From Pseudomonadota bacterium (GTDB lineage Bacteria > Pseudomonadota > Gammaproteobacteria > Burkholderiales > Sulfuricellaceae), in contig JAJYXP010000078.1 of the NCBI GenBank assembly GCA_021801705.1, positions 1 through 52,245 on the forward strand: a stretch of DNA of 52,245 nt, in the 5' to 3' direction. Below are positions 1 through 7,076 of the stretch, one piece after another. Each line of letters starts with the position of its first letter. The first letter of the stretch is position 1. The notes below the pieces were generated by a model, which was not told the origin of the DNA, searched no databases, and was given only the letters and a program-made list of their open reading frames with translations. The translations under genes were made by a program, and so were the position numbers.

Positions 1-57
1 CGTTTTGACCAACTCCGCACAATAAGCTTCAAATCGCGATTCAAAACCCCGGCTCAT
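1..57 (-). CDS. IS701-like transposase, first 19 codons (partial)
   Basis: Minus-strand reading frame that starts with ATG at 57 and runs off the left edge; it reads MSRGFESRFEAYCAELVKT. The 'RFEAYC' start followed by a Leu/Lys-rich helix is the usual N-terminus of IS701-family DDE transposases. Upstream (58-120) is the short leader and the IS terminus. Only the N-terminus is in the window, so completeness cannot be judged. The matching C-terminus of a copy in the same orientation lies at the other end of the window. Confidence 0.6.
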   Translation of the reverse strand, partial: MSRGFESRFEAYCAELVKT

Positions 58-120
58 GCTGTATCCCTCGCTCGTAACTTTGATCCTTGGCATTGTTGCA
101 TATTTTTTAACACAGTAGAA
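1..120 (-). mobile_element. IS701-like element, 5' end (cut by the window edge)
   Basis: Contains the start of a minus-strand transposase and its terminal sequence. Read outward-in on the minus strand, the end begins TTCTACTGTGTTA directly after a CTAG at 121-124. The same 13 bases follow a CTAG at the far right of the window (52151-52167), so the two windows ends hold opposite termini of the same kind of IS. IS701-family elements duplicate a CTAG-like 4-bp target, which fits. Only 120 bp are visible here. Confidence 0.65.
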
Positions 121-229
121 CTAGTAGTCAGTTAACATGAAATGTCGCCATCGTAGGTCGGGTTTTAACCCGACATGTCGGGCTGAAGCCCGACCTACAT
201 CCCGGAAATTCAACGTGACTGACTACTAG
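121..229. repeat. CTAG-bounded palindromic element, copy 1 (core type II)
   Basis: Starts CTAGTAGTCAG at 121 and ends with the inverse CTGACTACTAG at 229. The interior is a hairpin pair built on 'gtaggtcgggtt...aacccgac' and 'gtcgggctgaagcccgacctac'. The sub-terminal 'aattcaacgtgac' matches copies 4 and 5. On its left the CTAG abuts the IS701-like end; on its right CTAG supplies the TAG stop of the flavoprotein gene. Confidence 0.8.
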
Positions 230-1377
230 AACCGTCGGTAAAGCCAGTACTTCTCGTAAAGGATCTTGCCGGCGTGCCAGAACAGGTTCGGGCCGCGCAT
301 CTTCACCTGCGGCGTCGGCTCGGCGTAGAAGTCGCCCTTGCCGATGCCAGCGCGGCCGTTGCCGGTCTCGATGAAGCACATGCCCTCGCCCGTAAACCGG
401 CGCGGCGCGCCCTTGCCGGTCCAGGCGTGGGCGATGTTGTTCGCCACCACCTCGGCCTGGCCGTGGGCGAAGACGCCCGCCTTGGGCAGCGGCCGGCCCA
501 TCTTGAGGGGGATAGTGGTGATGTCGCCGATGGCGAAGACGCCGTCGAACTGCGTTTGCAGCGTGTGCCGGTCGACCGCAATCCAGCCCGCTTCGTTGGT
601 GAGGCCGGCGTCGCGCACCACCGCCGGCGCGCGGTGCGGCGGGACGTAGAGCAGCAGATCGTATTCAGCCGTGACGCCGTTGGTGAAGGTGACACGGCGC
701 GCCGCCGGATCGACCTCCTTGACCTGGTGTTCGGGATGGTAGGAGATGCCGCGCGCCTCGATCATGCCGCGCACGGCGGCGCCCAGTTCGGGGCCGGTGA
801 CGAACATCGGACGCGGTTCGGCAGCGAAGAAGTCGATGGCCGTTTTCTCGCGCAGACCGTGCTTGTGCAGAAAGGCGTCCACCAGCAGCGCAGCCTCGTA
901 GGGTGCGGCCGGGCATTTGTATAGGGGCGCGGCGGTGAGAACAACGATGCGCCCGCCCGGGAAACGGGCGAGGGCGTCGCGGATGGCGGTCGCTCCCTCC
1001 ATGGTGTAGAGGTTCAGGCCGGCTTCCGCCAGTCCCGGAATCGACTCGGGGGCATACTCGGCGCCGAGCGCGATTACCAGCGCATCGGCCGTGAGCGATT
1101 CGCCGGCGACCTCGACTTCGCGGCGCTGCGGATCGATGCGGGTGACATCGCCGTGGCGAAACTCGACGCCACGACCGATCAACCGGTCCAGGGAACGGGT
1201 GAAATCCTCCGGTTTCCGGTCGCCGACCATCAGCCACAACAGCGACGGCGGAAAGAAGTGCCGCTCGGCGCGATCAACCGCAATCACACGGTCGGAGGCG
1301 GGCAGGAGCTTGCGCAGCATCTCGGCAGCGACGAGGCCGCCGAGACCGGCCCCCAGAATCAACGCGGTTCGTTTCAT
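226..1377 (-). CDS. SQR-like FAD-dependent pyridine nucleotide-disulfide oxidoreductase
   Basis: Predicted 383-aa flavoprotein of the sulfide:quinone oxidoreductase / flavocytochrome c sulfide dehydrogenase group. Seen: N-terminal Rossmann motif GAGLGGLVAAE (residues 9-19), second FAD motif VFAIGD (280-285), and two cysteines, C155 in YKCPAAPYE and C334 in GMCFIETG, at the places where this group carries its redox cysteines. No signal peptide is visible, so it would sit in the cytoplasm or on the membrane's inner face. Family knowledge says these enzymes pass electrons from sulfide or related sulfur species to quinone; the actual substrate here is inferred only. It lies in the same direction as a DsrE protein and a cysteine desulfurase, which supports a sulfur role. 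Its TAG stop is formed by the CTAG end of the adjacent palindromic element. A REP-like hairpin separates it from the next gene. Confidence 0.8.
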   Translation of the reverse strand: MKRTALILGAGLGGLVAAEMLRKLLPASDRVIAVDRAERHFFPPSLLWLMVGDRKPEDFTRSLDRLIGRGVEFRHGDVTRIDPQRREVEVAGESLTADALVIALGAEYAPESIPGLAEAGLNLYTMEGATAIRDALARFPGGRIVVLTAAPLYKCPAAPYEAALLVDAFLHKHGLREKTAIDFFAAEPRPMFVTGPELGAAVRGMIEARGISYHPEHQVKEVDPAARRVTFTNGVTAEYDLLLYVPPHRAPAVVRDAGLTNEAGWIAVDRHTLQTQFDGVFAIGDITTIPLKMGRPLPKAGVFAHGQAEVVANNIAHAWTGKGAPRRFTGEGMCFIETGNGRAGIGKGDFYAEPTPQVKMRGPNLFWHAGKILYEKYWLYRRF

Positions 1378-1412
1378 GGCGTGCTCCTTAGAATCTGTTT
1401 TAAAAATTTCCG

Positions 1413-1471
1413 GTAGGAGCGGCCCCCTGGCCGCGATTCAATCTGTTTCGCGGCCGGGGGGCCGCTCCTAC
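1413..1471. repeat. REP-like inverted repeat (GTAGGAGCGGCC type)
   Basis: Arms GTAGGAGCGGCCCCCTGG at 1413-1430 and its inverse ending CCGCTCCTAC at 1471 form a long GC-rich hairpin between two genes. The outer GTAGGAGCG...CGCTCCTAC is the same design as the core of palindromic element copy 5 near 48.8 kb, but here there are no CTAG/TAGTCAGTCA ends. It may also serve as a transcript-stabilising or terminating hairpin. Confidence 0.75.
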
Positions 1472-1504
1472 AAGAGGGGTGCGTGATTTTTTAAAATCAG
1501 CTTC

Positions 1505-1858
1505 TTAGAAGACTATGACCTTGTCGCTCCACTGCGTCCATGCGGTAAGCTCGTCCATCGTGCTGCGGGAGGCGCCTTTGACCAAGTCAGTTTCGCTGAT
1601 GCCGCGCGCGTCGATGCAGGTGCCGCACACGCCGATCCCGCCGCCGGCGCGCACGATCATGCCCAGCATGTCGCCGATGTTGTAGTAGCCCTGGGGCACC
1701 TTCTGCCCGGCCTTGGCGCAGGCGGCGGCATCTCCGATCAGGAACACCTTGACTTCCGTGTCGCCCGCCTTCAGCAGGGAACGCGCCAGGCGCAGGCCGT
1801 TGTAGCTGCGCTCGGTGCCATAGGGCGCATCATTAAGGATCAAGAGGTACTTCTGCAT
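1505..1858 (-). CDS. DsrE-family sulfur-relay protein
   Basis: 117-aa protein of the DsrE/YchN fold. Seen: a beta-alpha start MQKYLLILNDAPYGTE and the conserved GVCGTCIDARG loop with C78 and C81, which in DsrE/TusD relatives is where sulfur is carried; a further Cys is at 47. Family knowledge: these small cytoplasmic proteins shuttle persulfide sulfur between enzymes. Neighbours are an SQR-like flavoprotein downstream and a cysteine desulfurase upstream, which fits a sulfane-sulfur trafficking role, but the partner is not known. GGGAG lies just upstream of the ATG. The 200 bp upstream are free of genes and may hold its own promoter. Confidence 0.85.
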   Translation of the reverse strand: MQKYLLILNDAPYGTERSYNGLRLARSLLKAGDTEVKVFLIGDAAACAKAGQKVPQGYYNIGDMLGMIVRAGGGIGVCGTCIDARGISETDLVKGASRSTMDELTAWTQWSDKVIVF

Positions 1859-2064
1859 GATTTTCTCCCGTGTTGATGGTTACTTGCGGTTGCGCTCAAA
1901 TAATCGTAATAACATTTGAATTGTAGCCCCAAAAAGCGCCTGTCGCAAGAAGAATGCGTCGATGGCGCAAAAACACTTGACATGGCATTGGGCTTGCGAG
2001 GATTTTTTTTGGGTTATTATTCGGTGCTCCATGCCCTATTCTCAATCTTGTCCGTCTGTGCCTG

Positions 2065-3225
2065 TCAGAACGGATTACCCATTTTGCCCCGCGTGCTCTT
2101 CCACACTTCGATCAACGCCCACGCCGCACGGTCGATTTCGGCGGCGGTGGTGTCCCACCCCAGCGACAGCCTGACCGCTCCCGCCGCCCGTTCGGGAGAA
2201 ATTCCCATCGCGCCAAGCACACCGCTCGCCCCATGCCCGGAGGCATGGCAGGCGGAGCCGGTGGAGGCGGCTACGTCCGTTGCCGCTTGCAACAGCGCGG
2301 CGCCGGTCACGCCGGGGAAGGAGATGTTCAGGGTGTTGGGCAGTCGCGCCTCGAAGGGGCCGTTGAGAACCAGGCCGGGTATCGCCGCCAGTAGCGTCTC
2401 GTGCAGCTTGTCGCGCAAGCCGCGCAGATGCGCCTGCGCTTCGGGCAGGCGGCGGCTGGCGAGTTCGGCGGCTACGCCCAAGCCGACGATGAAAGGTACG
2501 TTTTCGGTGCCGGGGCGCAGCCCCCGTTCGTGGCCGGCCCCCACCGATACGGGCAACAATGGGGTGCCGGTGCGGACATACAGCCCCCCTACGCCTTTGG
2601 GGGCGTAGAACTTGTGCCCCGCCAGAGTCAGCAGGTCGGCGCCGAGGGCATCGACATCAACAGGAATTTTGCCCGCCGACTGGGCTGCGTCCACATGCAA
2701 TATAATTCCGCGCTGACGGGTCAGCGCCGCGATTTCGGCGATGGGCTGGATGGTGCCGGTTTCGTTGTTGGCGTGCATCACCGAGACCAGGGCGGTATCG
2801 GGCCTGATCGCCCTTTCAACTTCGACTGGATTGACCCTGCCATGCCGATCAACTGGCAGGACGGTCACTTCCCAGCCTTCTTCATGCAGCTTGAGAAAGG
2901 GCTGCATCACCGAGGGGTGCTCGATCAAGCTGGTGATCAGGTGTCTTTTCTTTCCGGCAAGCGCCCGTGCCACGCCTTGGATGGCCAGATTGTTGGCCTC
3001 GGTAGCGCAGCCGGTAAAGACGATTTCCTCCGGCTTGGCGCCGACCAGCGCGGCCACCTCCCCCCTTGCCTGCTCCACCGCCGCTTTCGCCTTTTGCCCG
3101 TAAACGTGGAACGAAGAGGGGTTGCCGAAATGCTCGCGCAGATAAGGCTCGATGGCGCCTGCCACTTCCGGCGCCACCGGGGTGGTGGCGTTGTAGTCGA
3201 GATAGACCGGCTTGGCCCCCATCAT
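2065..3225 (-). CDS. Cysteine desulfurase (IscS/NifS family, class V aminotransferase)
   Basis: 386-aa PLP enzyme that removes sulfur from cysteine as an enzyme-bound persulfide. Seen: N-terminal LDYNATTP, HANNETGT, VDAAQSAG, PLP lysine in LAGHKFYAPKG (K205), and the sulfur-accepting cysteine in TGSACHASG (C326). The start is placed at ATG 3225 (a second ATG follows at 3222) because GGAGG ends at 3227; a GTG at 3243 would put this ribosome site inside the gene. It is not in an isc or suf cluster; a DsrE-like gene is immediately upstream, so it probably feeds sulfur metabolism or molybdenum-cofactor maturation and not general Fe-S assembly (inference). Its first 25 codons are duplicated at 23.65 kb. 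Confidence 0.9.
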   Translation of the reverse strand: MMGAKPVYLDYNATTPVAPEVAGAIEPYLREHFGNPSSFHVYGQKAKAAVEQARGEVAALVGAKPEEIVFTGCATEANNLAIQGVARALAGKKRHLITSLIEHPSVMQPFLKLHEEGWEVTVLPVDRHGRVNPVEVERAIRPDTALVSVMHANNETGTIQPIAEIAALTRQRGIILHVDAAQSAGKIPVDVDALGADLLTLAGHKFYAPKGVGGLYVRTGTPLLPVSVGAGHERGLRPGTENVPFIVGLGVAAELASRRLPEAQAHLRGLRDKLHETLLAAIPGLVLNGPFEARLPNTLNISFPGVTGAALLQAATDVAASTGSACHASGHGASGVLGAMGISPERAAGAVRLSLGWDTTAAEIDRAAWALIEVWKSTRGKMGNPF

Positions 3226-3371
3226 GCCTCCTTTGTCCTGCACGGGTTCAGAAAGTCAGGTTCATGTCAGCCTGGATGACCACATCCTTGTAATACCTGG
3301 CCGGGTCGGCGACCTTGACCCCCTCCACGAGGTCGCCGGGGCTCATGCCGAAGAGCGGGATGTTCAGCGGA
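3149..3371. repeat. 223-bp direct repeat, left copy
   Basis: Spans the 5' end of the cysteine desulfurase gene and the 3' end of the neighbouring DsrE-like gene. It is repeated at 23647-23868 in the same orientation; by eye the only difference is one missing C in the run at 3216-3220. Here both genes are intact across the repeat, so this is the original locus. Confidence 0.95.
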
Positions 3372-3664
3372 CAGGCGAGCAGGGCGGCACCTTCGGCAGC
3401 GAGCATGACGAACATGTCTTCCACTAGCGGCAAGTCAAGCTCGTCCATGCGTTTCATCACCGCCGCCCCCTGTTCGGGCATGTCCGGCATGCAGGCAAGA
3501 TTGCCCACATGTTCCTTGTGCACCGCGAGGACGCCGCGGGAGCCGAAGAAGACCGTGACCCTGGAGCCGTTGCGCAGTAGCGAAAGCGCTGTCATCAGGG
3601 CATTGAAGACCTGGCAGAGCTCGTCGTGGAAACACATGATGGATACATTTCTGGACGGGGTCAT
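3248..3664 (-). CDS. DsrE/DsrF/DsrH-like protein
   Basis: 138-aa protein resembling the DsrE_2 group of sulfur-relay proteins. Seen: an alternating beta/alpha pattern starting NVSIMCFHDE, a second block RVTVFFGSRGVLAVHK (35-50), and a conserved late cysteine C98 in LLACPLNIPLFGM, the probable persulfide-carrying residue; other cysteines are at 11, 17 and 58. It lies 22 bp upstream of the cysteine desulfurase start, in one transcription unit. The 3' third is part of the 223-bp direct repeat, so a truncated copy exists at 23.8 kb. AAGGA lies upstream of the ATG. Function in sulfur transfer is inferred from family and context. Confidence 0.75.
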   Translation of the reverse strand: MTPSRNVSIMCFHDELCQVFNALMTALSLLRNGSRVTVFFGSRGVLAVHKEHVGNLACMPDMPEQGAAVMKRMDELDLPLVEDMFVMLAAEGAALLACPLNIPLFGMSPGDLVEGVKVADPARYYKDVVIQADMNLTF

Positions 3665-3676
3665 GGCAGTACATCC

Positions 3677-3757
3677 TTAAGTGGTGGGATCGACGTGAAA
3701 CGGAATCAGCGGGAGACGCGACGCGCAGCGGCTGTTGCTGTCATTGGGACTGTTCAT
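3677..3757 (-). CDS. 26-aa small ORF with a copied translation start
   Basis: ATG at 3757 preceded by GAGG with 7-nt spacing; reads MNSPNDSNSRCASRLP and ends 12 nt before the DsrE-like gene. Its first 26 bases (3740-3765) are identical to the start region of the molybdoenzyme alpha gene at 9804-9829 (MNSPND). It is therefore either a leader peptide or, more likely, the stump of a duplicated or recombined copy of that start. No function can be assigned. Confidence 0.4.
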   Translation of the reverse strand: MNSPNDSNSRCASRLPLIPFHVDPTT

Positions 3758-3796
3758 GGCATTTCCTCTGCCGTTTGAAAGAATATAAAGTGGCAA

Positions 3797-4768
3797 CTAT
3801 CCGCCGGTGGACGCCATGAGCCGGACGACTTGATGCGGCCGCTCCCGGAACTCGTGACGCGCCGGCTTGCGGTGCAGACCCGCGAGCAATGCTTCCTCGA
3901 TGGCGGCATCGGGGCAATCCGTTCGCAGCAGGTCGCGAAAATCCACCCGGTCATCCTGGCCCAGGCATAGGTGCAGGGTGCCGTCCACTGCCAGACGCAC
4001 CCGGTTGCAGGTTTCGCAGAAGTGCTGGGAAATCGGCATGATGAAGCCGATCTGGAAGCGGCCGTCCGGCGAAACCAGATAACGGGCCGGCCCGCCGCCG
4101 GGAACCACACCATCCACCAGCCCGAAGCGGACACGCAGCCGCTCCCGCACCGGACGCAGATCGAGGAAGCCGCTGCTCCGCCTGGTATCCCCCATCGGCA
4201 TGGTTTCGATCAGCCGCAGGACGAAGCGCCGCTCGATGCAATAGGCGACCATCGCATCGATCTCCTCCTCCAAGGTTCCGGCCATCGCCACCATGTTGAT
4301 CTTGATGAGCTGAAATCCCTCTTCCCTGGCGGCTTCCAGCCCTTCCAGCACCTGCGGCAGGACATCCCTCCCGCAGATGGCCCGCACGCGATCCCGGTCG
4401 AGGGAATCGAGACTGACGTTGAGCCGGTGAATGCCGGCCCGGCGCAGCCTGGATGCGTACTTCGCCAGTTGGGTGCCGTTCGTCGACAGGGAGAGATCCT
4501 CGATTCCAGGCAAGGCGGCCAGGCGCTGAACCAGGTCAACCAGGTTCCTGCGCAGCAAGGGCTCGCCTCCCGTGAACCGCACACGCTTCAACCCCAGGCA
4601 GGCGAACACTTCGATCAGACGCTCGATCTCGCCGAAGTTCAGCCAATGCTCAGGTTCCTCGTAGCCCTTGTATCCTTCCGGCATGCAATACGAGCAACGC
4701 AGATCGCAGCGATCCGTCACCGAGAGCCGGAGGTATTCAATGCGACGGCCGAATCTGTCCAACAGCAT
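3797..4768 (-). CDS. moaA: GTP 3',8-cyclase MoaA
   Basis: 323-aa radical-SAM enzyme for the first step of molybdopterin synthesis, converting GTP to 3',8-cyclo-GTP, which MoaC turns into cyclic pyranopterin phosphate. Seen: the CxxxCxxC cluster CDLRCSYC (C21, C25, C28), FTGGEP (65-70), the C-terminal second cluster CETC...C (C251, C254, C268) that binds GTP, and the essential GG tail at 322-323. Full length for the family. It lies 19 bp downstream of the molybdoenzyme gamma-subunit gene and is probably cotranscribed, a dedicated cofactor gene for these molybdoenzymes. moaC lies outside the direct repeats at 25 kb. Confidence 0.95.
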   Translation of the reverse strand: MLLDRFGRRIEYLRLSVTDRCDLRCSYCMPEGYKGYEEPEHWLNFGEIERLIEVFACLGLKRVRFTGGEPLLRRNLVDLVQRLAALPGIEDLSLSTNGTQLAKYASRLRRAGIHRLNVSLDSLDRDRVRAICGRDVLPQVLEGLEAAREEGFQLIKINMVAMAGTLEEEIDAMVAYCIERRFVLRLIETMPMGDTRRSSGFLDLRPVRERLRVRFGLVDGVVPGGGPARYLVSPDGRFQIGFIMPISQHFCETCNRVRLAVDGTLHLCLGQDDRVDFRDLLRTDCPDAAIEEALLAGLHRKPARHEFRERPHQVVRLMASTGG

Positions 4769-4787
4769 CTTTACCCCCTCCGATCCG

Positions 4788-5519
4788 TCAGAACCGCAAC
4801 TGCCACCATTCTAGGGTTATGGCCTTTAGGCCGTCCCTTTCCCGGTTGTCGCCATCCCAGGCGGCAAATGCCACCGGGACGCTCTTCCTCCCGCTTAGCG
4901 TGATGCCTTCCTGCTGCTTGACACGCAAATGGCGGGAAATGACGACTTCCCAGCCGCTTTCCCTGCGAACCGCCGTGCTGCGCAAGTCTGGTAATGGAAT
5001 GGACGAGCTGGTGCCGCCATAGCCGTTGGCGATCAGGTTTTCGATGCGGCCATCGGCCCGCCAGTACCACACGTTGACCGCGTTCTCGGAATCACCCATG
5101 AAGGGCGAAGTCGACGCCTTGGCGTTGATGGGAAACTGCACCGCTGCGCCGTCAGCGAACCGCGCCAGATCATCGATCGCGGTGTTGGCAGTGCGATCAC
5201 TCCACGCCAGCTTCAGGAACAGGCGGTCTTTCACGCGCACCGCCTGTGCGGTCAGCCGCTCCACGACGGGCACACCTTTAATGGCTGGGTGGCCTGGAAA
5301 AGCAGGCTGCAGCGAAACTTGCGTGGCGGGCGCTTTCTTCCAGATCGCCGCCTCCGGCGAGGCGGCATCCACGCCCGTCACGGATAGTACGCGGATAGTG
5401 TGCTGGGCCGCCGCAGAGGCGCTGCCTTGCGCCGCCGTCGCCGACATGGCGAGGCACCATGCCCCAGCGCTCAGTCCGAGTGCTGCCAGTCGCTTCATCA
5501 GTTTGCGTGCTTGCATCAT
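4788..5519 (-). CDS. Type II DMSO-reductase-family gamma subunit (heme b, ethylbenzene-dehydrogenase-like domain)
   Basis: 243-aa exported protein. A signal peptide (about residues 1-30, [22 protein letters not shown]) precedes a domain of the DdhC/SerC/EbdC/ClrC type that binds one heme b and transfers electrons between the molybdenum dimer and a cytochrome c. Seen: [16 protein letters not shown] and the C-terminal [10 protein letters not shown] typical of the family. Start at 5519 (MMQARK) because GGGAG lies 4 nt before it; longer readings have no ribosome site. The gene order alpha-beta-chaperone-gamma is that of serABDC, ddhABDC and clrABDC. Heme ligands (Met/Lys in relatives) were not assigned. 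Confidence 0.8.
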   Translation of the reverse strand: MMQARKLMKRLAALGLSAGAWCLAMSATAAQGSASAAAQHTIRVLSVTGVDAASPEAAIWKKAPATQVSLQPAFPGHPAIKGVPVVERLTAQAVRVKDRLFLKLAWSDRTANTAIDDLARFADGAAVQFPINAKASTSPFMGDSENAVNVWYWRADGRIENLIANGYGGTSSSIPLPDLRSTAVRRESGWEVVISRHLRVKQQEGITLSGRKSVPVAFAAWDGDNRERDGLKAITLEWWQLRF

Positions 5520-5533
5520 GTATCTCCCGATTC

Positions 5534-6094
5534 TTATGGTTGCTCGCTGAGCCGGCTCCGGTGTGCTTCCACCAGTTCGCTCAATGCCGGGGCGTATTGC
5601 GCATAGATGGTATCCGTTGTCTCCAACCGCCAGCGAAACTCCGGCAGCCAGGCGCCCAGGTGTCTGGTGAGGAAATCCCGCGCCGCGAGGCGAAAAGGTT
5701 CCGCATCGCGCCCGGCTTGTCCGGCCGCCTGCTCCTGCATGCAAAGCCACGCCAGGAATTCCAGCTCGGTGGCGAGGTGGTCGGGATATTCCCGGTCGGC
5801 TTCCGGGAGCTTCACATCGAAGAACTCGTAAAAACGCATCAGGTCCTGCAGTATCCCATCTCGCCCGAGATCAGGCCGGTTCAGTCCCTCGAACAGCGGT
5901 ACCGGGGCGCGGTTGCGGCCGACTTCGAAGGCGGCCAGGTACTCCGCCTCCATGTCGTCCTGGGTGAGGCCCGGGTCGGTCAACCCCTGATCGCTCAAGC
6001 GCCGCCAGGACTCCGGATTGGGGTAGGAGAAGACCTGCGCCATCGCCATGTAGGCGCCAGCAAGGGCGCCGGCATCCCAAGTGGTCGCGTTCAT
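5534..6094 (-). CDS. TorD/DmsD-family molybdoenzyme chaperone
   Basis: 186-aa all-helical cytoplasmic chaperone for inserting the molybdenum cofactor and delaying Tat export of the alpha subunit. Seen: [16 protein letters not shown] near the start, [10 protein letters not shown], and the [15 protein letters not shown] helix with conserved acidic/aromatic residues, the hallmark of DdhD/SerD/NarJ-like TorD proteins. Start chosen at 6094, where ATGA overlaps the stop of the beta-subunit gene, indicating translational coupling. It lies between beta and gamma genes as in serABDC-type operons. Confidence 0.85.
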   Translation of the reverse strand: MNATTWDAGALAGAYMAMAQVFSYPNPESWRRLSDQGLTDPGLTQDDMEAEYLAAFEVGRNRAPVPLFEGLNRPDLGRDGILQDLMRFYEFFDVKLPEADREYPDHLATELEFLAWLCMQEQAAGQAGRDAEPFRLAARDFLTRHLGAWLPEFRWRLETTDTIYAQYAPALSELVEAHRSRLSEQP

Positions 6095-7065
6095 AATTTG
6101 AACCTGTCCTTGTTGGTGTAACCGATCAGTATCTCGGTCAGTCCCGAGGGCTTGGCTTCCCGGCGCTTCTGGATCTCGCGCCCCAGAGTCTCCAGCGCCT
6201 GCCTGGTCCCCGGGCCGAACAACGCCTCCAGGTCGGCGATTGGGATGCGTGGCGTGTCTCCAAGACGGCCGTCTTCCTCGAACATGGCCGGCGTGGTATT
6301 TATCGGGGGCACATAGAAAACGTTCGGCTCCGTGCCGTGCTCCGGATGGAGCGGTAGTGCCACTTTCCACTGTTCGACCAGCTTGTAGATCGGCCCATCC
6401 TTATCATCGCGGTAGCCAACCATGCGCATCTTGCCGCTGCATTGGGTAACGCATGCCGGCGCCACACCCTTCTCGACCCGTGGATAACAACCGATGCACT
6501 TCTCGGACTTTTGGGTCTGGAGATTGAAATACACCTTGCCGTAAGGACAGGCCTGGACGCAGTAGCGGTAGCCGCGGCAGCGCTCTTGGTCGATCACCAC
6601 CAGTCCGTCCTCGGGGCGCTTGTATATCGCCTTGTTCGGACAGGCTGCCAGGCAGGCGGGGTTGGAGCAATGGTTGCAAATGCGCGGCAGGTAGAAGTAA
6701 TGGTTGTTCGGGAATTGCCCTGCGCCCTCGTCCTCGTCCCAGTTCGGGCCCCAGGTCGGCTTCTCGTGGGGCACGAGCTGATTGGCCTTGCCTTCCAGCA
6801 GCGCTGCCTCGAAGTTGTATTTCCAGACGCCGCCGTAGGCCTCTATAAGCGGAATCTTGCCATCCGTCTGCAACACCCCATTCTTGAAGCCACCGCCCTT
6901 CTCCTCCCAGTTCTTTGGGTAGCCCTTGCCGGGGCGGGTTTCCACGTTGTTCCAGTACATGTACTCGCGCCCGTCGCGGTTGGTCCACAGCTGCTTGCAG
7001 GCCATGGTGCAGGTGTGGCAGCCGATGCACTTGTTCAGGTCGAATACGTAGGCCAACTGTCTCAT
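6091..7065 (-). CDS. Type II DMSO-reductase-family beta subunit (four Fe-S clusters)
   Basis: 324-aa iron-sulfur electron-transfer subunit related to DdhB, SerB, ClrB, EbdB and NarH. Seen: first cluster CIGCHTCTMAC near residue 15, CNHCSNPACLAACP, then CRGYRYCVQACPYG in which Tyr replaces the second Cys, as Trp/Tyr does in type II enzymes with one [3Fe-4S] cluster, and CIGCYPRVEKG...CVTQC. It has no signal peptide and would be co-exported with the Tat-carrying alpha subunit (known for the family). It starts 11 bp after the alpha stop and overlaps the chaperone by 4 bp. The natural substrate of the enzyme cannot be read from this subunit. Confidence 0.9.
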   Translation of the reverse strand: MRQLAYVFDLNKCIGCHTCTMACKQLWTNRDGREYMYWNNVETRPGKGYPKNWEEKGGGFKNGVLQTDGKIPLIEAYGGVWKYNFEAALLEGKANQLVPHEKPTWGPNWDEDEGAGQFPNNHYFYLPRICNHCSNPACLAACPNKAIYKRPEDGLVVIDQERCRGYRYCVQACPYGKVYFNLQTQKSEKCIGCYPRVEKGVAPACVTQCSGKMRMVGYRDDKDGPIYKLVEQWKVALPLHPEHGTEPNVFYVPPINTTPAMFEEDGRLGDTPRIPIADLEALFGPGTRQALETLGREIQKRREAKPSGLTEILIGYTNKDRFKL

Positions 7066-7076
7066 GGTCTATTTCC

